Source: Poseidonocella sp. HB161398 (GTDB lineage Bacteria > Pseudomonadota > Alphaproteobacteria > Rhodobacterales > Rhodobacteraceae). From it: a stretch of 64,000 nt of DNA. Positions within the stretch are counted from its first letter, which is position 1; every line of letters starts with the position of its first letter. Made by a program: the position numbers and the translations under genes. Shown here in pieces: positions 28,756 to 39,159 of the stretch. Below the pieces are notes generated by a model that was given only the letters and a program-made list of their open reading frames with translations, had not been told where the DNA came from and made no database searches. Location: positions 62,001 to 126,000 of the forward strand of contig NZ_VATA01000013.1 of assembly GCF_005870025.1 (NCBI RefSeq). Direction: 5' to 3'.

Positions 28756-28880
28756 GTCAATGTCCCTCTTTCGCCAGGGTGCTGCGATGCACCCTCTTGC
28801 TTGCGCCCATTCCGTCGGGAACTGTAGACGGGCGGCCAGATGCTGCGGCGCCCGCGACAAGCGGAAGCGAAAGAAGTGAC

Positions 28881-28912
28881 CGGCATCGCCCATTAATTGG
28901 GCGAATATGCCG
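28881..28912. promoter_or_regulatory. nested inverted repeat in the purine-catabolism divergent promoter region
   Basis: CGGCAT (28881-28886) mirrors ATGCCG (28907-28912), and inside it CGCCCA (28887-28892) mirrors TGGGCG (28898-28903) around TTAAT. It lies between the divergent permease and uraH genes and is a good candidate operator for a purine-responsive regulator. No regulator gene is adjacent. Confidence 0.5.
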
Positions 28913-28927
28913 AAAAACGGGGCAAGA

Positions 28928-29284
28928 ATGAACGGATACCTCACGACGCATGTTCTCGACACCGCCCGCGGCTGTCCCGCGGCGGGGCTGAAGATCGTGC
29001 TCTACCGGATGGAACCGGCCGGACGCGAGCTGCTCGCGGCCGTGCATACCAACGAGGACGGCCGCACCGACACGCCGATCCTTCCCAAGCAGAATTTCTC
29101 CATCGGCGAATACGAGCTGGAATTCATGGCAGGCGACTACCTGCGCGCCAGCGGGCAGGCGACGGAGAGCCCGCTGTTCCTCGACGTGGTGCCGATCCGC
29201 TTCGGCATCGCCGACGCGACGGCGCATTACCATGTGCCGCTCCTGCTTTCGCCCTACGGCTATTCCACCTATCGCGGCAGCTAG
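28928..29284 (+). CDS. uraH: 5-hydroxyisourate hydrolase
   Basis: A 118-residue transthyretin-like enzyme that hydrolyses 5-hydroxyisourate, the unstable product of urate oxidation, to OHCU. Family marks are the N-terminal [14 protein letters not shown] with catalytic His, the middle TNEDGRTD with Arg, and the C-terminal tetrapeptide YRGS that defines HIUase versus vertebrate transthyretin. The start at 28928 (MNGYLTTH) fits the family better than the in-frame ATG at 28907, which lies within the inverted repeat. hpxO starts 20 bases downstream, so the enzyme is encoded beside the activity that makes its substrate. No uraD (OHCU decarboxylase) was seen in the window. Confidence 0.94.
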   Translation: MNGYLTTHVLDTARGCPAAGLKIVLYRMEPAGRELLAAVHTNEDGRTDTPILPKQNFSIGEYELEFMAGDYLRASGQATESPLFLDVVPIRFGIADATAHYHVPLLLSPYGYSTYRGS

Positions 29285-29304
29285 TTTTTCCAGAGGTAAC
29301 GATC

Positions 29305-30462
29305 ATGAAGGCAATCATTGTCGGCGCGGGCATCGGCGGGCTGAGCGCGGGGCTCGCGCTCCGGCGCATCGGCTGGGACGTCACCATCTACGAGCGCGTC
29401 ACCGAGGTGCGGCCGGTCGGCGCGGCCATCTCGGTCTGGTCGAACGGGGTCAAGTGCCTGAACTACCTGGGCCTGCGCGACGAGGTCGCCGCCATGGGCG
29501 GGCGGATGGACCACATGGCCTATATCGACGGGCTGACCGACGAGACCATGACCCAGTTCAGCTTCGCGCCGCTGGTCGAGGAAGTGGGCCAGCGCCCCTA
29601 CCCGGTCTCGCGCGCCGAGCTGCAGATGATGCTGATGCGGGTCTTCGGCTCCGAGAGCCTGCATCTGGGCCGCAAGGTGACCGGCGTGGCGCAGGACGGC
29701 GACACCGTCACCGCCACCTTCGAGGACGGCTCCACAGACACGGCCGACATGCTGATCGGCGCGGATGGCGCGCATTCGGTGGTACGCACCCATGTGCTGG
29801 GCCAGAAGGCCGAGCGGCGCTATGCGGGCTACGTGAACTGGAACGGGCTGGTGCCCATCTCCGCCGACCTGGCGCCCGACGACCAGTGGACGGTGTTCCT
29901 CGGCGAGGGCAAGCGGGTCTCGCTGATGCCGATCTCCGACGGCCGGTTCTACTTCTTCTTCGACACGCCCGAGGCCGCCGGGCTGAGCGTCGACCGCGGC
30001 GAGTTCAAGGCGACCCTGCGGAGCCATTTCGCGGGCTGGGCGGAGCCGGTGCAGACGCTGATCGAGCGGCTCGACCCGGCCACGACCAACCGCGTCGAGA
30101 TCCACGACATCGACCCGTTCCACACCTGGGTGAAGGGGCGGATCGCGCTTCTGGGCGATTCCGCGCACAACACCACGCCGGATATCGGCCAGGGCGGCTG
30201 CATGGCGCTGGAGGATGCCGTGGTGCTGGCGATCCAGCTGCAGACCAACACGCTGGGCGTCGAGGACGCGCTGAAGCGCTACCAGAACCGCCGCTCGGAA
30301 CGCGCCGCGGATCTGGTGCTGCGCGCGCGCAAGCGCTGCGACGTGACCCATGCCAAGGACGAGGCCAGGACCCGCGCCTGGTATGACGAGCTGCGCAAGG
30401 AGGACGGCACCAACATCATCCGCGGCATCGTCGCCAATATCGCGGGCAATCCGCTGGACTGA
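29305..30462 (+). CDS. hpxO: FAD-dependent urate hydroxylase
   Basis: A 385-residue class A flavin monooxygenase that oxidises urate to 5-hydroxyisourate using NADH and O2. The FAD-binding [10 protein letters not shown] is at residues 7-16, the DG motif is [13 protein letters not shown] near residue 148, and the GD motif is [18 protein letters not shown] near residue 281. [10 protein letters not shown] and [12 protein letters not shown] strongly resemble Klebsiella HpxO as I remember it. The start follows AGAGGTAAC. It lies between uraH and puuD, a second unrelated urate oxidase. A 9-base-arm hairpin separates it from puuD. Confidence 0.92.
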   Translation: MKAIIVGAGIGGLSAGLALRRIGWDVTIYERVTEVRPVGAAISVWSNGVKCLNYLGLRDEVAAMGGRMDHMAYIDGLTDETMTQFSFAPLVEEVGQRPYPVSRAELQMMLMRVFGSESLHLGRKVTGVAQDGDTVTATFEDGSTDTADMLIGADGAHSVVRTHVLGQKAERRYAGYVNWNGLVPISADLAPDDQWTVFLGEGKRVSLMPISDGRFYFFFDTPEAAGLSVDRGEFKATLRSHFAGWAEPVQTLIERLDPATTNRVEIHDIDPFHTWVKGRIALLGDSAHNTTPDIGQGGCMALEDAVVLAIQLQTNTLGVEDALKRYQNRRSERAADLVLRARKRCDVTHAKDEARTRAWYDELRKEDGTNIIRGIVANIAGNPLD

Positions 30463-30470
30463 CAGCACTC

Positions 30471-30498
30471 CCCCGCCGGGCCTCCGGGTCCGGCGGGG
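30471..30498 (+). promoter_or_regulatory. hairpin between hpxO and puuD
   Basis: CCCCGCCGG (30471-30479) pairs perfectly with CCGGCGGGG (30490-30498) around a ten-base loop, with no T run. It may attenuate readthrough into puuD or stabilise the upstream message. Confidence 0.55.
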
Positions 30499-30532
30499 TC
30501 CGGACGGGCGCCACGCAAGGGAGGAGAGCGCG

Positions 30533-31756
30533 ATGGACATGACCCTGATCGAGACCTGGGCGGAATTCGCCGTGCGATGGCTGCATGTCGTCACCGGCAT
30601 CGCCTGGATCGGATCCTCCTTCTACTTCATCGCGCTCGATCTCGGGCTGCGGCCGCCGCTGGAGCCCAGGGAAGGCGTCAAGGGCGAGGAGTGGCAGGTC
30701 CATGGCGGCGGCTTCTACCATATCCAGAAATACCTGGTGGCGCCCGAGCGCATGCCCGAGGACCTGGTCTGGTTCAAATGGGAAAGCTATGCGACCTGGC
30801 TCTCGGGCTTCGCCCTGCTGGTGCTGGTCTACTACCTGGGCGCGGACATCTTCCTGATCGACCCGAACGTGCTCGACATCCCGGTCTGGGCGGGGGTGCT
30901 GATCTCGCTGGGCTCGCTGGCCTTCGGCTGGATCGCCTATGACCAGATCTGCAAGTCGAAATTCGGCGACGACCATGCCAAGCTGATGATCGGGCTCTAC
31001 GCCATCCTGGTGGTGATCGCCTTCTTCTACACCCATGTCTTCTCGGGCCGCGCGGCGATGCTGCACCTTGGCGCCTTCACCGCGACGATCATGTCGGCCA
31101 ACGTGTTCTTCATCATCATGCCGAACCAGCGGATCACCGTCGCCGACCTGAAGGCCGGCCGCACGCCCGATCCGAAATACGGCATCATCGCCAAGCAGCG
31201 CTCGACCCATAACAACTACCTGACGCTGCCGGTCCTGTTCATGATGCTGTCGAACCACTACCCGCTGGCCTTCGCCAGCGAGTGGAACTGGCTGATCGCG
31301 GCGCTGGTCTTCCTGATGGGCGTGACCATCCGGCACTTCTTCAACACCATGCATGCCACCAAGAAGCTGCTGTGGTGGACCTGGGGGCTGACGCTGCTGC
31401 TGTTCCTCGCCGTGATGGGGCTGAGCCTCGCGCCGGTGCAGAACATGGACTGGGAAGAGGATGCCGCCCTCACGCCGCGGGCCGAGCGCTTCGCCGCCGC
31501 CGCGGGCTTCGAGGATGTCGCCGATCTGGTCATCAACAACTGCTCGATGTGCCACGCCCCCGAGCCGGGCGTGCCCGGGGCCGGGCCGGTGGCGCCGAAG
31601 GGCGTGCGGCTCGACACGCCGAACTGGGTGGCCGCCCATGCCCGCGACGTCTACCTGCAGGCGGGCGTCACCCACGCGATGCCGCCCGGCGCCTACAACT
31701 ACATGACTGCCGAGGACCGGGCGATGATCGTCGCCTGGTACCGCGCCGCCGACTAG
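30533..31756 (+). CDS. puuD: membrane urate oxidase PuuD with C-terminal cytochrome c domain
   Basis: A 407-residue protein. Residues 1-300 hold about eight membrane segments with conserved His and Trp residues ([21 protein letters not shown] at the start, [13 protein letters not shown] near residue 243). After about residue 310 a soluble cytochrome c domain follows, with heme motif [12 protein letters not shown] (CxxCH) and a distal Met candidate in [12 protein letters not shown]. This is the PuuD architecture described in Agrobacterium-like bacteria, where urate oxidation passes electrons to the respiratory chain rather than making H2O2. The ATG follows GGGAGGAG. It is probably co-transcribed with hpxO. 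Confidence 0.92.
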   Translation: MDMTLIETWAEFAVRWLHVVTGIAWIGSSFYFIALDLGLRPPLEPREGVKGEEWQVHGGGFYHIQKYLVAPERMPEDLVWFKWESYATWLSGFALLVLVYYLGADIFLIDPNVLDIPVWAGVLISLGSLAFGWIAYDQICKSKFGDDHAKLMIGLYAILVVIAFFYTHVFSGRAAMLHLGAFTATIMSANVFFIIMPNQRITVADLKAGRTPDPKYGIIAKQRSTHNNYLTLPVLFMMLSNHYPLAFASEWNWLIAALVFLMGVTIRHFFNTMHATKKLLWWTWGLTLLLFLAVMGLSLAPVQNMDWEEDAALTPRAERFAAAAGFEDVADLVINNCSMCHAPEPGVPGAGPVAPKGVRLDTPNWVAAHARDVYLQAGVTHAMPPGAYNYMTAEDRAMIVAWYRAAD

Positions 31757-31923
31757 GGCCGGCGCCCCGTCCGGCCGCCCCTGCGCCCTGATCCCGCCGC
31801 CACCGCGCAGAGCGCCGCCTTTCCGTGCTTCCCTGCACAGTCGCCGGCGTCGCTCCGCTCTGGTCAATTGCGCCGCATTGCGCTAACCGGACGCTCCAAT
31901 TGCAAGGCAACAGGAGTCGCGTG

Positions 31924-33024
31924 ATGTCGGAATCGGGCGAATACAAGGACGCGATCTCTCCGATCGAGGAAATCATCGACGACGCCCGCAACGGGCGGAT
32001 GTTCATCCTCGTCGACCACGAAGACCGCGAGAACGAGGGCGACCTCGTGATCCCGGCGCAGATGGCAACGCCCGAAGCGATCAACTTCATGGCCACCCAT
32101 GGCCGCGGCCTGATCTGCCTGTCGCTGCCTGGCGACCGGATCGACGCGCTCGGCCTGCCGCTGATGGCCTCGCAGAACTCCTCGCGCCACGAAACCGCCT
32201 TCACCGTCTCGATCGAGGCGCGCGAGGGCGTGACCACCGGCATCTCCGCCTATGACCGCGCCCGCACCGTCGCGGTGGCGATCGACCCGTCGAAGACCGG
32301 CGCCGACATCGCCACCCCGGGCCATATCTTCCCGCTGCGCGCCCGCGACGGCGGCGTGCTGGTGCGCGCCGGCCATACCGAGGCCGCGGTCGACGTCTCG
32401 CGCCTTGCCGGGCTGAACCCGACCGGCGTGATCTGCGAGATCATGAAGGAAGACGGCTCGATGGCGCGGCTGCCCGACCTGGTGGCCTTCGCCCAGCTGC
32501 ACAACCTCAAGATCGGCACGATCTCCGACCTGATCGCCTATCGCCGCCGCCACGACAACCTGGTGAAATGCACCGAGGAACGCACCATCACCTCGGAATT
32601 CGGCGGCGAGTGGTCGCTGCGCATCTATACCGACCTGTCCCATGGCGACGAGCATATCGCGATGGTCAAAGGCGATGTCGATGACGGCGCCCCGGTGCTG
32701 ACGCGGATGCACACGCTCGACCCGATGCTCGACATCGTCGGCATCGGCGAGGCAGGCCGCTCGGCCGAGTTCCAGCGCGCCATGGCGCAGATCGCCAAGG
32801 AGGGCCGCGGCGTCGTCGTGCTGATCCGCGACACCACGCTGAAGCTCGCCACCGAGGATGCCGCAAGCCCCGCCACGCTGCGCCGCTACGGGCTCGGGGC
32901 GCAGATCCTCAGCTCGCTCGGCCTGCACGAGCTGGTGCTGCTGACCAATTCGCCGAAGCCCAAGATCGTCGGCCTCGATGCCTACGGGCTTTCCATCGTC
33001 GACACCCGCCGGATCGAGGACTGA
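31924..33024 (+). CDS. ribB: 3,4-dihydroxy-2-butanone 4-phosphate synthase with inactive-looking RibA domain
   Basis: A 366-residue fusion. Residues 1-210 are a complete DHBP synthase, which makes the four-carbon precursor of lumazine from ribulose 5-phosphate. It shows [12 protein letters not shown] near residue 30, [12 protein letters not shown], and the [11 protein letters not shown] motif. Residues 220-366 align with GTP cyclohydrolase II but lack the zinc-binding Cys triplet, reading [14 protein letters not shown] where GDxxxSxxCxC is expected. This is a RibBX-type protein, so another RibA should exist elsewhere. ribH begins 3 bases after its stop. No FMN riboswitch was recognised upstream. 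Confidence 0.92.
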   Translation: MSESGEYKDAISPIEEIIDDARNGRMFILVDHEDRENEGDLVIPAQMATPEAINFMATHGRGLICLSLPGDRIDALGLPLMASQNSSRHETAFTVSIEAREGVTTGISAYDRARTVAVAIDPSKTGADIATPGHIFPLRARDGGVLVRAGHTEAAVDVSRLAGLNPTGVICEIMKEDGSMARLPDLVAFAQLHNLKIGTISDLIAYRRRHDNLVKCTEERTITSEFGGEWSLRIYTDLSHGDEHIAMVKGDVDDGAPVLTRMHTLDPMLDIVGIGEAGRSAEFQRAMAQIAKEGRGVVVLIRDTTLKLATEDAASPATLRRYGLGAQILSSLGLHELVLLTNSPKPKIVGLDAYGLSIVDTRRIED

Positions 33025-33027
33025 CCC

Positions 33028-33540
33028 ATGGCGTCGATTTCGCACTACACCCTGCCCCGCCCGGTCTTCACCGAGCCCGCGAAACTGCTGATCGTCGTGT
33101 CTCCCTACTACAAGGAGATCTCCGAGGCGCAGCTCGCGGGCGCCCGCGCCGAGATCGAGGCGGCCGGCTGCACCCACGAGACCGTCGAGGTCCCCGGCGC
33201 GCTGGAGATCCCGACCGCGATCCGCATCGCCTACCGCCAGGCCGACTATGACGGCTTCGTCGCGCTCGGCTGCGTGATCCGCGGCGAGACCACCCATTAC
33301 GACACGGTCTGCAACGACAGCTCGCGGGCGATCCAGCTGCTCGGGCTCGAGGGCGCCTGCATCGGCAACGGCATCCTGACGGTGGAGAACACCGAGCAGG
33401 CCGTCGTGCGCGCCGACGCGCAGGGCCAGAACAAGGGCGGCGGCGCCGCAGCGGCCGCGCTGCACCTGATCGCGCTGACCCGCCAGTTCAAGCCCGCCCC
33501 CAAGGGCATCGGCTTCAAGGCCGGCGGGAACGCGTCATGA
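33028..33540 (+). CDS. ribH: 6,7-dimethyl-8-ribityllumazine synthase
   Basis: A 170-residue lumazine synthase, which condenses DHBP with the ribityl-aminopyrimidine in the penultimate step of riboflavin synthesis. Conserved features: VVSPYYKEISEAQL near residue 25, VEVPGALEIPTAI near residue 53, the phosphate-binding CVIRGETTHYDTVCNDS near residue 80, and GNGILTVEN near residue 114. It lies 3 bases downstream of ribB, and its stop overlaps nusB by 4 bases (ATGA). The ribB-ribH-nusB order is common in alphaproteobacteria, joining a flavin step with transcription antitermination. Confidence 0.96.
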   Translation: MASISHYTLPRPVFTEPAKLLIVVSPYYKEISEAQLAGARAEIEAAGCTHETVEVPGALEIPTAIRIAYRQADYDGFVALGCVIRGETTHYDTVCNDSSRAIQLLGLEGACIGNGILTVENTEQAVVRADAQGQNKGGGAAAAALHLIALTRQFKPAPKGIGFKAGGNAS

Positions 33541-34007
33541 GCGGGCTTTCGGGCAACCAGCGCCGCGCGCTGCGCTCCGCCGCGCGCTTCTTCGCCGTGC
33601 AGGCGCTGTTCCAGATGGAGCAGTCCGACGCGCCGATCGGCCAGATCATCAAGGAATTCGCGGATCACCGCTTCGGCGAGGAATTCGAGGATTACAGCAT
33701 GCAGGAGGCCGACGTGAAGGTCTTCCGCACGCTGGTCAATGCCGCCGTCGACAACCAGGGCGCGATCGACCAGATGACCGACCGCGCGCTGGTGGCGAAA
33801 TGGCCGATCGACCGGATCGACCCGACGCTGCGGGCGCTGTTCCGCGTCGCGGGCGCCGAGCTGACCGTCGCCGACACGCCGCCGCGGGTGGTGATCGTCG
33901 AATACGTGCAGATCGCCCAGGCCTTCTTCCCGGATGGCAAGGAATCCCGCTTCGTCAATGCCGTGCTCGACCACATGGCGCGCGAAGCCAAGCCCGAGGC
34001 GTTCTGA
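33537..34007 (+). CDS. nusB: transcription antitermination factor NusB
   Basis: A 156-residue all-helical RNA-binding protein that joins NusE (S10) on boxA of rRNA leaders. The N-terminus RSAARFFAVQALFQMEQS is the conserved first helix pair. The second half shows the typical KWPIDRIDPTLRALFRVAGAEL and PRVVIVEYVQIAQAFFPDGKESRFVNAVLD stretches. The start overlaps the ribH stop (ATGA), implying coupling. A 54-base gap separates it from tsaE. Length and motifs are normal. Confidence 0.95.
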   Translation: MSGLSGNQRRALRSAARFFAVQALFQMEQSDAPIGQIIKEFADHRFGEEFEDYSMQEADVKVFRTLVNAAVDNQGAIDQMTDRALVAKWPIDRIDPTLRALFRVAGAELTVADTPPRVVIVEYVQIAQAFFPDGKESRFVNAVLDHMAREAKPEAF

Positions 34008-34061
34008 GCCCCGGGCCATCTGCCCCTTGAGCCCGGCCCCGCCGCCGCCCATAGTCGCGCC

Positions 34062-34553
34062 ATGCCGAGCCTGACCCTCCGCCTCCCCGCTCCGGACGAT
34101 ACCGAAGCCCTTGCCCGCCGCCTGGCCCCGCGCCTGGGCGCCGGCGACGTGCTGGCGCTGTCCGGGCCGATCGGCGCGGGCAAGAGCACCTTCGCCCGCG
34201 CGCTGATCAAGCACCTGCTGGCGGCCGAGGGGCTGGACGAGGACGTGCCCTCGCCGACCTTCACGCTGGTGCAGAGCTACCAGGCCGGGGCGCTGGAGAT
34301 CTGGCATTGCGACCTCTACCGGCTGACCCATGCCGACGAGGTGCTGGAGCTGGGGCTGGAGGCCGCCTTCGACGACGCGCTCTGCCTGGTCGAATGGCCC
34401 GACCGGCTGGGCGAGGACCTGCCCGCCGCGGCGCTGGCCCTCGATTTCGCGCCCGAGGCCGCGGGCGAGGCCCGCGCGCTGACCCTGACCTGGAGCGATG
34501 CGGGCTGGGGCCCGCGGCTGAGCTTCCTATCCGAGACCACGCATGCTGACTGA
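34062..34553 (+). CDS. tsaE: tRNA threonylcarbamoyladenosine biosynthesis ATPase TsaE
   Basis: A 163-residue P-loop ATPase needed with TsaB and TsaD for the t6A37 modification of ANN-decoding tRNAs. Walker A is LSGPIGAGKSTFARALI near residue 35. The family's SPTFTLVQSYQ follows near residue 65, then WHCDLYRL and the Walker-B-like CLVEWPDRLGE. Its 3' end overlaps the kinase gene by 11 bases. In Rhodobacterales tsaE often leads this AmgK/MurU-AddBA cluster. The start has weak ribosome-binding support but suits family length. Confidence 0.93.
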   Translation: MPSLTLRLPAPDDTEALARRLAPRLGAGDVLALSGPIGAGKSTFARALIKHLLAAEGLDEDVPSPTFTLVQSYQAGALEIWHCDLYRLTHADEVLELGLEAAFDDALCLVEWPDRLGEDLPAAALALDFAPEAAGEARALTLTWSDAGWGPRLSFLSETTHAD

Positions 34554-35559
34554 TCCCTTCCGCGATTTCCTCGAGGCCGCAGGCTGGGGCGATGCCGCCT
34601 GCCGCCCGCTGGCCGGCGACGCCTCGAACCGGCGCTATTCGCGCGTCACCGCGCCCGGCGGCGGCTCGGCCGTGCTGATGGACGCCCCGCCCGAGCGCGG
34701 CGAGAATGTCCGTCCCTTCCTGGCGATCGCCCGCCATCTGGCGGGGCTCGGCCTCTCGGCGCCGGCGATCCTGCATGCCGACGAGGCGCGCGGGCTGCTG
34801 CTGATCGAGGATCTGGGCGACGATCTCTTCGCCCGGCTGGCAAAGGCAGATCCCGCCTGCGAGGAGCCGCTCTATCTCGCTGCGATCGAAGTGCTGGCGG
34901 TGCTGGCCCGCCACGAGGCGCCCGCCGGGCTGATGCCCTATGACAGCACGACCATGCCGGAGCTGGGGGCGCTGGCGCTCGACTGGTACGCCCATGGCGG
35001 CGACAAGGCGGCGGATCCGCAGGCGCGGGCGGCGCTCTGCGCGGCGCTGCGCGCCGTGCTCGCCCCGCATGACGGGCCGCGGGTGCTGGTCCAGCGCGAC
35101 TACCATGCCGAGAACCTGCTCTGGCTGCCGGAGCGCTCCGGCGCGGCGCGGGTCGGGCTTCTCGATTTCCAGGACGCGGCGGCCGGGCATCCGGCCTATG
35201 ACCTGGTCTCGCTGCTGGAAGACGCCCGCCGCGATGTCGCCCCGGCCACGGCGGCGGCGGCGCGGGCGCATTACCTGGGCCTCACCGGGGCGGAGCCCGG
35301 CGCGTTCGATCTGGCCTATGCGGCGATGGGGGCGCAGCGCAACCTGCGCATCCTCGGCGTCTTCGCCCGGCTGTCGCTGCATTTCGGCAAGCCCGGCTAT
35401 GTCGACCTGATCCCCCGGGTCTGGGGCCATCTGCAGACCGACCTGGCCCATCCCTCGCTGGCCGCGCTGAAGGACATTGCGCTGGCCGCCCTGCCCGAAC
35501 CGACCCCGGAACACCTGCAAAGCCTGAAGGACCGATGCGGAACAGTCCCGACGCTCTGA
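34543..35559 (+). CDS. amgK: sugar kinase of the AmgK (phosphotransferase) family
   Basis: A 338-residue APH-fold kinase. AmgK-type enzymes phosphorylate N-acetylmuramate and GlcNAc at C1 in a peptidoglycan-recycling shortcut. Visible are the N-lobe [13 protein letters not shown] near residue 24, the catalytic loop [15 protein letters not shown] near residue 185 (the HxDxxxxN equivalent reads Q-R-D-Y-H-A-E-N), and the Mg-binding [16 protein letters not shown] near residue 206. Context decides the specific name: the next gene is a MurU-like nucleotidyltransferase. Overlaps tsaE by 11 bases and the murU gene by 25. Without that context it would be a generic aminoglycoside phosphotransferase-family protein. 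Confidence 0.85.
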   Translation: MLTDPFRDFLEAAGWGDAACRPLAGDASNRRYSRVTAPGGGSAVLMDAPPERGENVRPFLAIARHLAGLGLSAPAILHADEARGLLLIEDLGDDLFARLAKADPACEEPLYLAAIEVLAVLARHEAPAGLMPYDSTTMPELGALALDWYAHGGDKAADPQARAALCAALRAVLAPHDGPRVLVQRDYHAENLLWLPERSGAARVGLLDFQDAAAGHPAYDLVSLLEDARRDVAPATAAAARAHYLGLTGAEPGAFDLAYAAMGAQRNLRILGVFARLSLHFGKPGYVDLIPRVWGHLQTDLAHPSLAALKDIALAALPEPTPEHLQSLKDRCGTVPTL

Positions 35560-36224
35560 TGCTCTTCGCCGCCGGCTTCGGCACGCGGATGCGGCCGCTG
35601 ACCGACACGCGGCCGAAACCCCTGATCGAGGTGGCGGGCAAGCCGCTCCTCGACCATGCGCTGGCGCAATGCGCGATCCCGCAGATCGCCCGGCGCGCGG
35701 TGAATGCGCATTACCTGGCCGGCCAGATCGAGGCGGCGGCGGCAGCCAGGAGGCTCCTGCTTTCGCAGGAGCGGGACAGGATCCTCGATACCGGCGGCGG
35801 GCTGAAGGCGGCGCTGCCGCTGCTGGGGGACCCGGAGGCGGTCTTCACCATGAACACCGACGCGGTCTGGACCGGGCCGCTGGCGATGGCGACGCTGGCC
35901 GCGGCCTGGGACCCGGCGCGGATGGATGCGCTGCTGCTGCTCTGCCCGCCGGAGCGGGCGGTCGGCCATGCGCTGAAATCGGGCTTTGCCATGGATGCCG
36001 AGGGCCGCCTGAGCTGGGCGCCCGAACTGGCCTATACCGGCGCGCAGATCCTCGCCACGGCGCCGGTCGCCGCCTGCCCCGACGCGGTCTTCTCGGTCAA
36101 GGTCGCCTGGGACGCGGCGCTGGCCGCAGGACGGCTCTTCGGCGTGCTCCATCCCGGCATGTGGTGCGATGTCGGCCATCCCGGCGGGATCGCCGAGGCC
36201 GAGGCGATGCTCTCCCATGCTTGA
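35535..36224 (+). CDS. murU: N-acetylmuramate-1-phosphate uridylyltransferase-like protein
   Basis: A 229-residue nucleotidyltransferase that, with AmgK, would convert recycled MurNAc to UDP-MurNAc and bypass the fosfomycin-sensitive MurA step. The signature [28 protein letters not shown] spans residues 10-37 and is cut here only in description: the key parts are GFGTRM and RPKPL. Metal-binding Asp lies in FTMNTDAVW near residue 105. Two starts are possible: 35535 (kept, giving the common [10 protein letters not shown] leader) or 35559, which overlaps the amgK stop as TGATG. The addB start overlaps its end by 8 bases. Confidence 0.85.
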   Translation: MRNSPDALMLFAAGFGTRMRPLTDTRPKPLIEVAGKPLLDHALAQCAIPQIARRAVNAHYLAGQIEAAAAARRLLLSQERDRILDTGGGLKAALPLLGDPEAVFTMNTDAVWTGPLAMATLAAAWDPARMDALLLLCPPERAVGHALKSGFAMDAEGRLSWAPELAYTGAQILATAPVAACPDAVFSVKVAWDAALAAGRLFGVLHPGMWCDVGHPGGIAEAEAMLSHA

Positions 36225-39159
36225 GCCCACGGACCGCCCCCGCGTCTTCTCGCTGGCCCCGGGCCAGGATTTCCCGGCGGCGCTGGCCGCGGGGCTGCGC
36301 CAGCGGCTGGAGGGCCAGCCGCCCGAGGCCATCGCCCGCGTCACCGTCTACGTCAACACCCAGCGGATGAAGCGGCGGATCGAGGAGCTGTTCCACGCGA
36401 CCGGCCCCGGCTTCCTGCCGCGCCTGAAGCTCGTCACCGAGGCGGGCGCGGGGCTGATGACCCATGGCGCGCCGCCGCAGTCGCAGCTGGCGCGGCAGCT
36501 GCAGCTGACCCGGCTGACCGCGGCGCTGATCGCCGCCCAGCCGGATCTGGCGCCGCCCTCGGCCGCCTTCGACCTGGCGGGCGGGCTGGCGAACCTGATG
36601 GACGAGGCGCAGGTCGAGGGGGTGCCGATCGAGGACATCCTCAATCTCGACATCGCCGATGCCTCGGGCCACTGGCAGCGGGCGATGGCCTTCCTGAGGA
36701 TCGTGCTGGAGCTGGGCCTGTCGGACCCGCTGGCCGATCCGGCGGCGCGCGCCCGCGCCGAGGTGGAGGCGCTGATCCGGCTGTGGCAGGCGGCGCCGCC
36801 CGCCGATCCGGTCTTTGTCGCGGGCTCGACCGGCTCGCGCGGGACGACGCATCTGCTGATGCAGGCGGTGGCGCGGCTGCCGCAGGGCGGGCTGATCCTG
36901 CCCGGCTTCGACCATGACATGCCGCATGGCATCTGGACGACGCTGACCGCGCCCGAGCGGCAGGAGGACCATCCGCAGTACCGCTTCGCCCTGCTGCTGC
37001 GCGATCTCGGCCTGGCGCCGGAGGACGTCACCCCCTGGCTCGCGGGCCAGGACGCGCCCGATCCGGCACGCAACCGGCTGATCTCGATGGCGCTGCGGCC
37101 TGCGCCAGTGACCGATGGCTGGATGCGCGACGGGCCCTCGCTGGGCGATCTGGGCGCGGCGACGCGGAATCTGACGCTTCTGGAGGCGGCCGATCCGCGC
37201 GCCGAAGCCGAAGCGATCGCCGTGGTCCTGCGCAAGGCGGCCGAGGACGGGGTGCAGGCGGCGCTGATCTCGCCCGACCGGGTGCTGACCCGCCGGGTCG
37301 CCGCGGCGCTCGACCGCTGGGCGATCGAGCCCGATGACAGCGCGGGCGAGCCCCTGGGCCAGACCGCGACGGGGCGGCTGATCCGCACGGTGGCCGGGCT
37401 GATGGGGCAGCGGCTGACCGCCGAGGATCTGGTTGTGATCCTGAAGAACCCGCATGTCGGCATCGGCTCGCGCCGCGGCCCGCATCTGCGGCTGACCCGC
37501 GAGCTGGAGCTGCGGCTGCGCCGCAAGGGCCCGGCCTTCCCCGACCGCGGCTCGCTGACGGAATGGGCGGCGTCCCGCGACGACCCGGAGGCGACCGCCT
37601 GGGCGGCCTGGGTGGCGGACTGCCTTGACGGGCTGGAACCGGTCGGCACCCGGACGCTGGAGGCGCATCTGGCCGATCTGCGCGCCCGGGTGGAGCTGCT
37701 GGCGCGCGGCGCCTTCGCCGATAGCGGCGTGCCGCTCTGGGACGGGCGCGACGGCGAGGCGGCCGAGAAGGCGATGAACGCGCTGGCGCAGGATGCCGGG
37801 CATGGCGGCGAGCTCGACGTCGTCACCTTCAATTCGGTGCTGCGCGGCTCGATGTCCGAGGAGGTGCGCGACCCGGCCCTGCCGCATCCCGGGGTGATGA
37901 TCTGGGGCACGCTCGAGGCCCGGGTCCAGGGCGCGGAGCTGGTGATCCTGGCCGGGCTGAATGACGGCGTCTGGCCCGAGCAGCCCGAGCCCGATCCCTG
38001 GCTGAACCGGCAGATGCGCAAGGCGGCGGGGCTGCTCCTGCCCGAGCGGCGGATCGGCCTGGCGGCGCATGACTTCCAGCAGGCGGCGGGCGCGCCGCAG
38101 GTGGTGCTGGCCCGCGCGGTGCGCTCGGCCGAGGCCGATGCCGTGCCCTCGCGCTGGCTGAACCGGCTGACGAACCTGCTCGACGGGCTGCCGGAGCAGG
38201 GCGGGCCCGAAGCGCTGGCCGATATGCGCCGCCGCGGGCGGCACTGGTGCGATCTGGCCGCCGCGCTCGACGTGCCGGCGGTGTCCGAGCCGCCCGCGCC
38301 GCGTCCCTCGCCTGCCCCGCCGCGGGCGGCGCGGCCGCGCAAGCTGTCGGTCACCGAGGTCGAGACGCTGCTGCGCGATCCCTACCAGATCTATGCCCGC
38401 CACGTGCTGCGGCTGCGCGCGCTCGACCCGCTGCGCCACCGCCCCGAGGCGTCCTTGCGCGGCACCGTGCTGCACCAGGTGCTGGAAGAGGTCGTGCCGC
38501 ATTTCCCCGGGCTCGACCGCGCCCGGCAGAAGGCGCTGCTGCTCGGCACTGGCGCCGAGGTGCTGGAGCGGATCGTGCCCTGGCCCACCGCGCGGCGGTT
38601 CTGGCTGGCGCGGCTGATGCGCATCGCCGACCATTTCATCGCCGAGGAGGAGATCCGGCGCGGCCGCGGCACGCTGATGGCGACCGAGCAGGGCGGCGGC
38701 CATGTGCTGCCGACGACGGGCGTCGAGCTGGTGGTCAAGACCGACCGGATCGACCAGGCGCCGGGCGGCGCGGTCTGGCTCTACGACTACAAGACCGGCA
38801 AGCCGCCGACCGAGAAGCAGCAGGCGCGCTACAACAAGCAGCTGCACATCACCGCCTACCTGGCCGAGGCCGGGGCCTTCGGCGCGCTCGGCCCGCTGCA
38901 TGTGGTCGGCGCCGAGTATATCGGCCTGGCCGCCCGCCCCGAGACCGTGCCCGCCGACCTGGAGAAGATCCCGGTGGAGCTGGTGCCGGAAAGCCTGCAC
39001 CGGCTCTTCACCCGCTTCCTCGACCCCGCCACGGGCTTCACCGCGCAGGTCGCGCGCGAGAGCCAGGGCGAATGGTCGGATTACGACCATCTCAGCCGCG
39101 GCGGCGAGTGGGACCTGACCCAGCATGCCGAAACCCTGAAAGTGGGGGATCACGAATGA
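36217..39159 (+). CDS. addB: double-strand break repair protein AddB
   Basis: A 980-residue alphaproteobacterial AddB, partner of AddA in the helicase-nuclease that resects DNA ends for RecA loading (functional equivalent of RecBCD). The N-terminal half is a degenerate helicase region ([38 protein letters not shown] near residue 585). The C-terminal RecB-like nuclease domain starts near residue 705 ([20 protein letters not shown]) and carries [15 protein letters not shown] with the catalytic D-x-K near residue 855. The ATG at 36217 overlaps murU by 8 bases. The stop overlaps addA (ATGA). Confidence 0.94.
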   Translation: MLEPTDRPRVFSLAPGQDFPAALAAGLRQRLEGQPPEAIARVTVYVNTQRMKRRIEELFHATGPGFLPRLKLVTEAGAGLMTHGAPPQSQLARQLQLTRLTAALIAAQPDLAPPSAAFDLAGGLANLMDEAQVEGVPIEDILNLDIADASGHWQRAMAFLRIVLELGLSDPLADPAARARAEVEALIRLWQAAPPADPVFVAGSTGSRGTTHLLMQAVARLPQGGLILPGFDHDMPHGIWTTLTAPERQEDHPQYRFALLLRDLGLAPEDVTPWLAGQDAPDPARNRLISMALRPAPVTDGWMRDGPSLGDLGAATRNLTLLEAADPRAEAEAIAVVLRKAAEDGVQAALISPDRVLTRRVAAALDRWAIEPDDSAGEPLGQTATGRLIRTVAGLMGQRLTAEDLVVILKNPHVGIGSRRGPHLRLTRELELRLRRKGPAFPDRGSLTEWAASRDDPEATAWAAWVADCLDGLEPVGTRTLEAHLADLRARVELLARGAFADSGVPLWDGRDGEAAEKAMNALAQDAGHGGELDVVTFNSVLRGSMSEEVRDPALPHPGVMIWGTLEARVQGAELVILAGLNDGVWPEQPEPDPWLNRQMRKAAGLLLPERRIGLAAHDFQQAAGAPQVVLARAVRSAEADAVPSRWLNRLTNLLDGLPEQGGPEALADMRRRGRHWCDLAAALDVPAVSEPPAPRPSPAPPRAARPRKLSVTEVETLLRDPYQIYARHVLRLRALDPLRHRPEASLRGTVLHQVLEEVVPHFPGLDRARQKALLLGTGAEVLERIVPWPTARRFWLARLMRIADHFIAEEEIRRGRGTLMATEQGGGHVLPTTGVELVVKTDRIDQAPGGAVWLYDYKTGKPPTEKQQARYNKQLHITAYLAEAGAFGALGPLHVVGAEYIGLAARPETVPADLEKIPVELVPESLHRLFTRFLDPATGFTAQVARESQGEWSDYDHLSRGGEWDLTQHAETLKVGDHE

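Noticed and set aside
31757-31923. Possible FMN riboswitch upstream of ribB
   Set aside because: The conserved RFN-element core stretches are absent from the 167-base leader.
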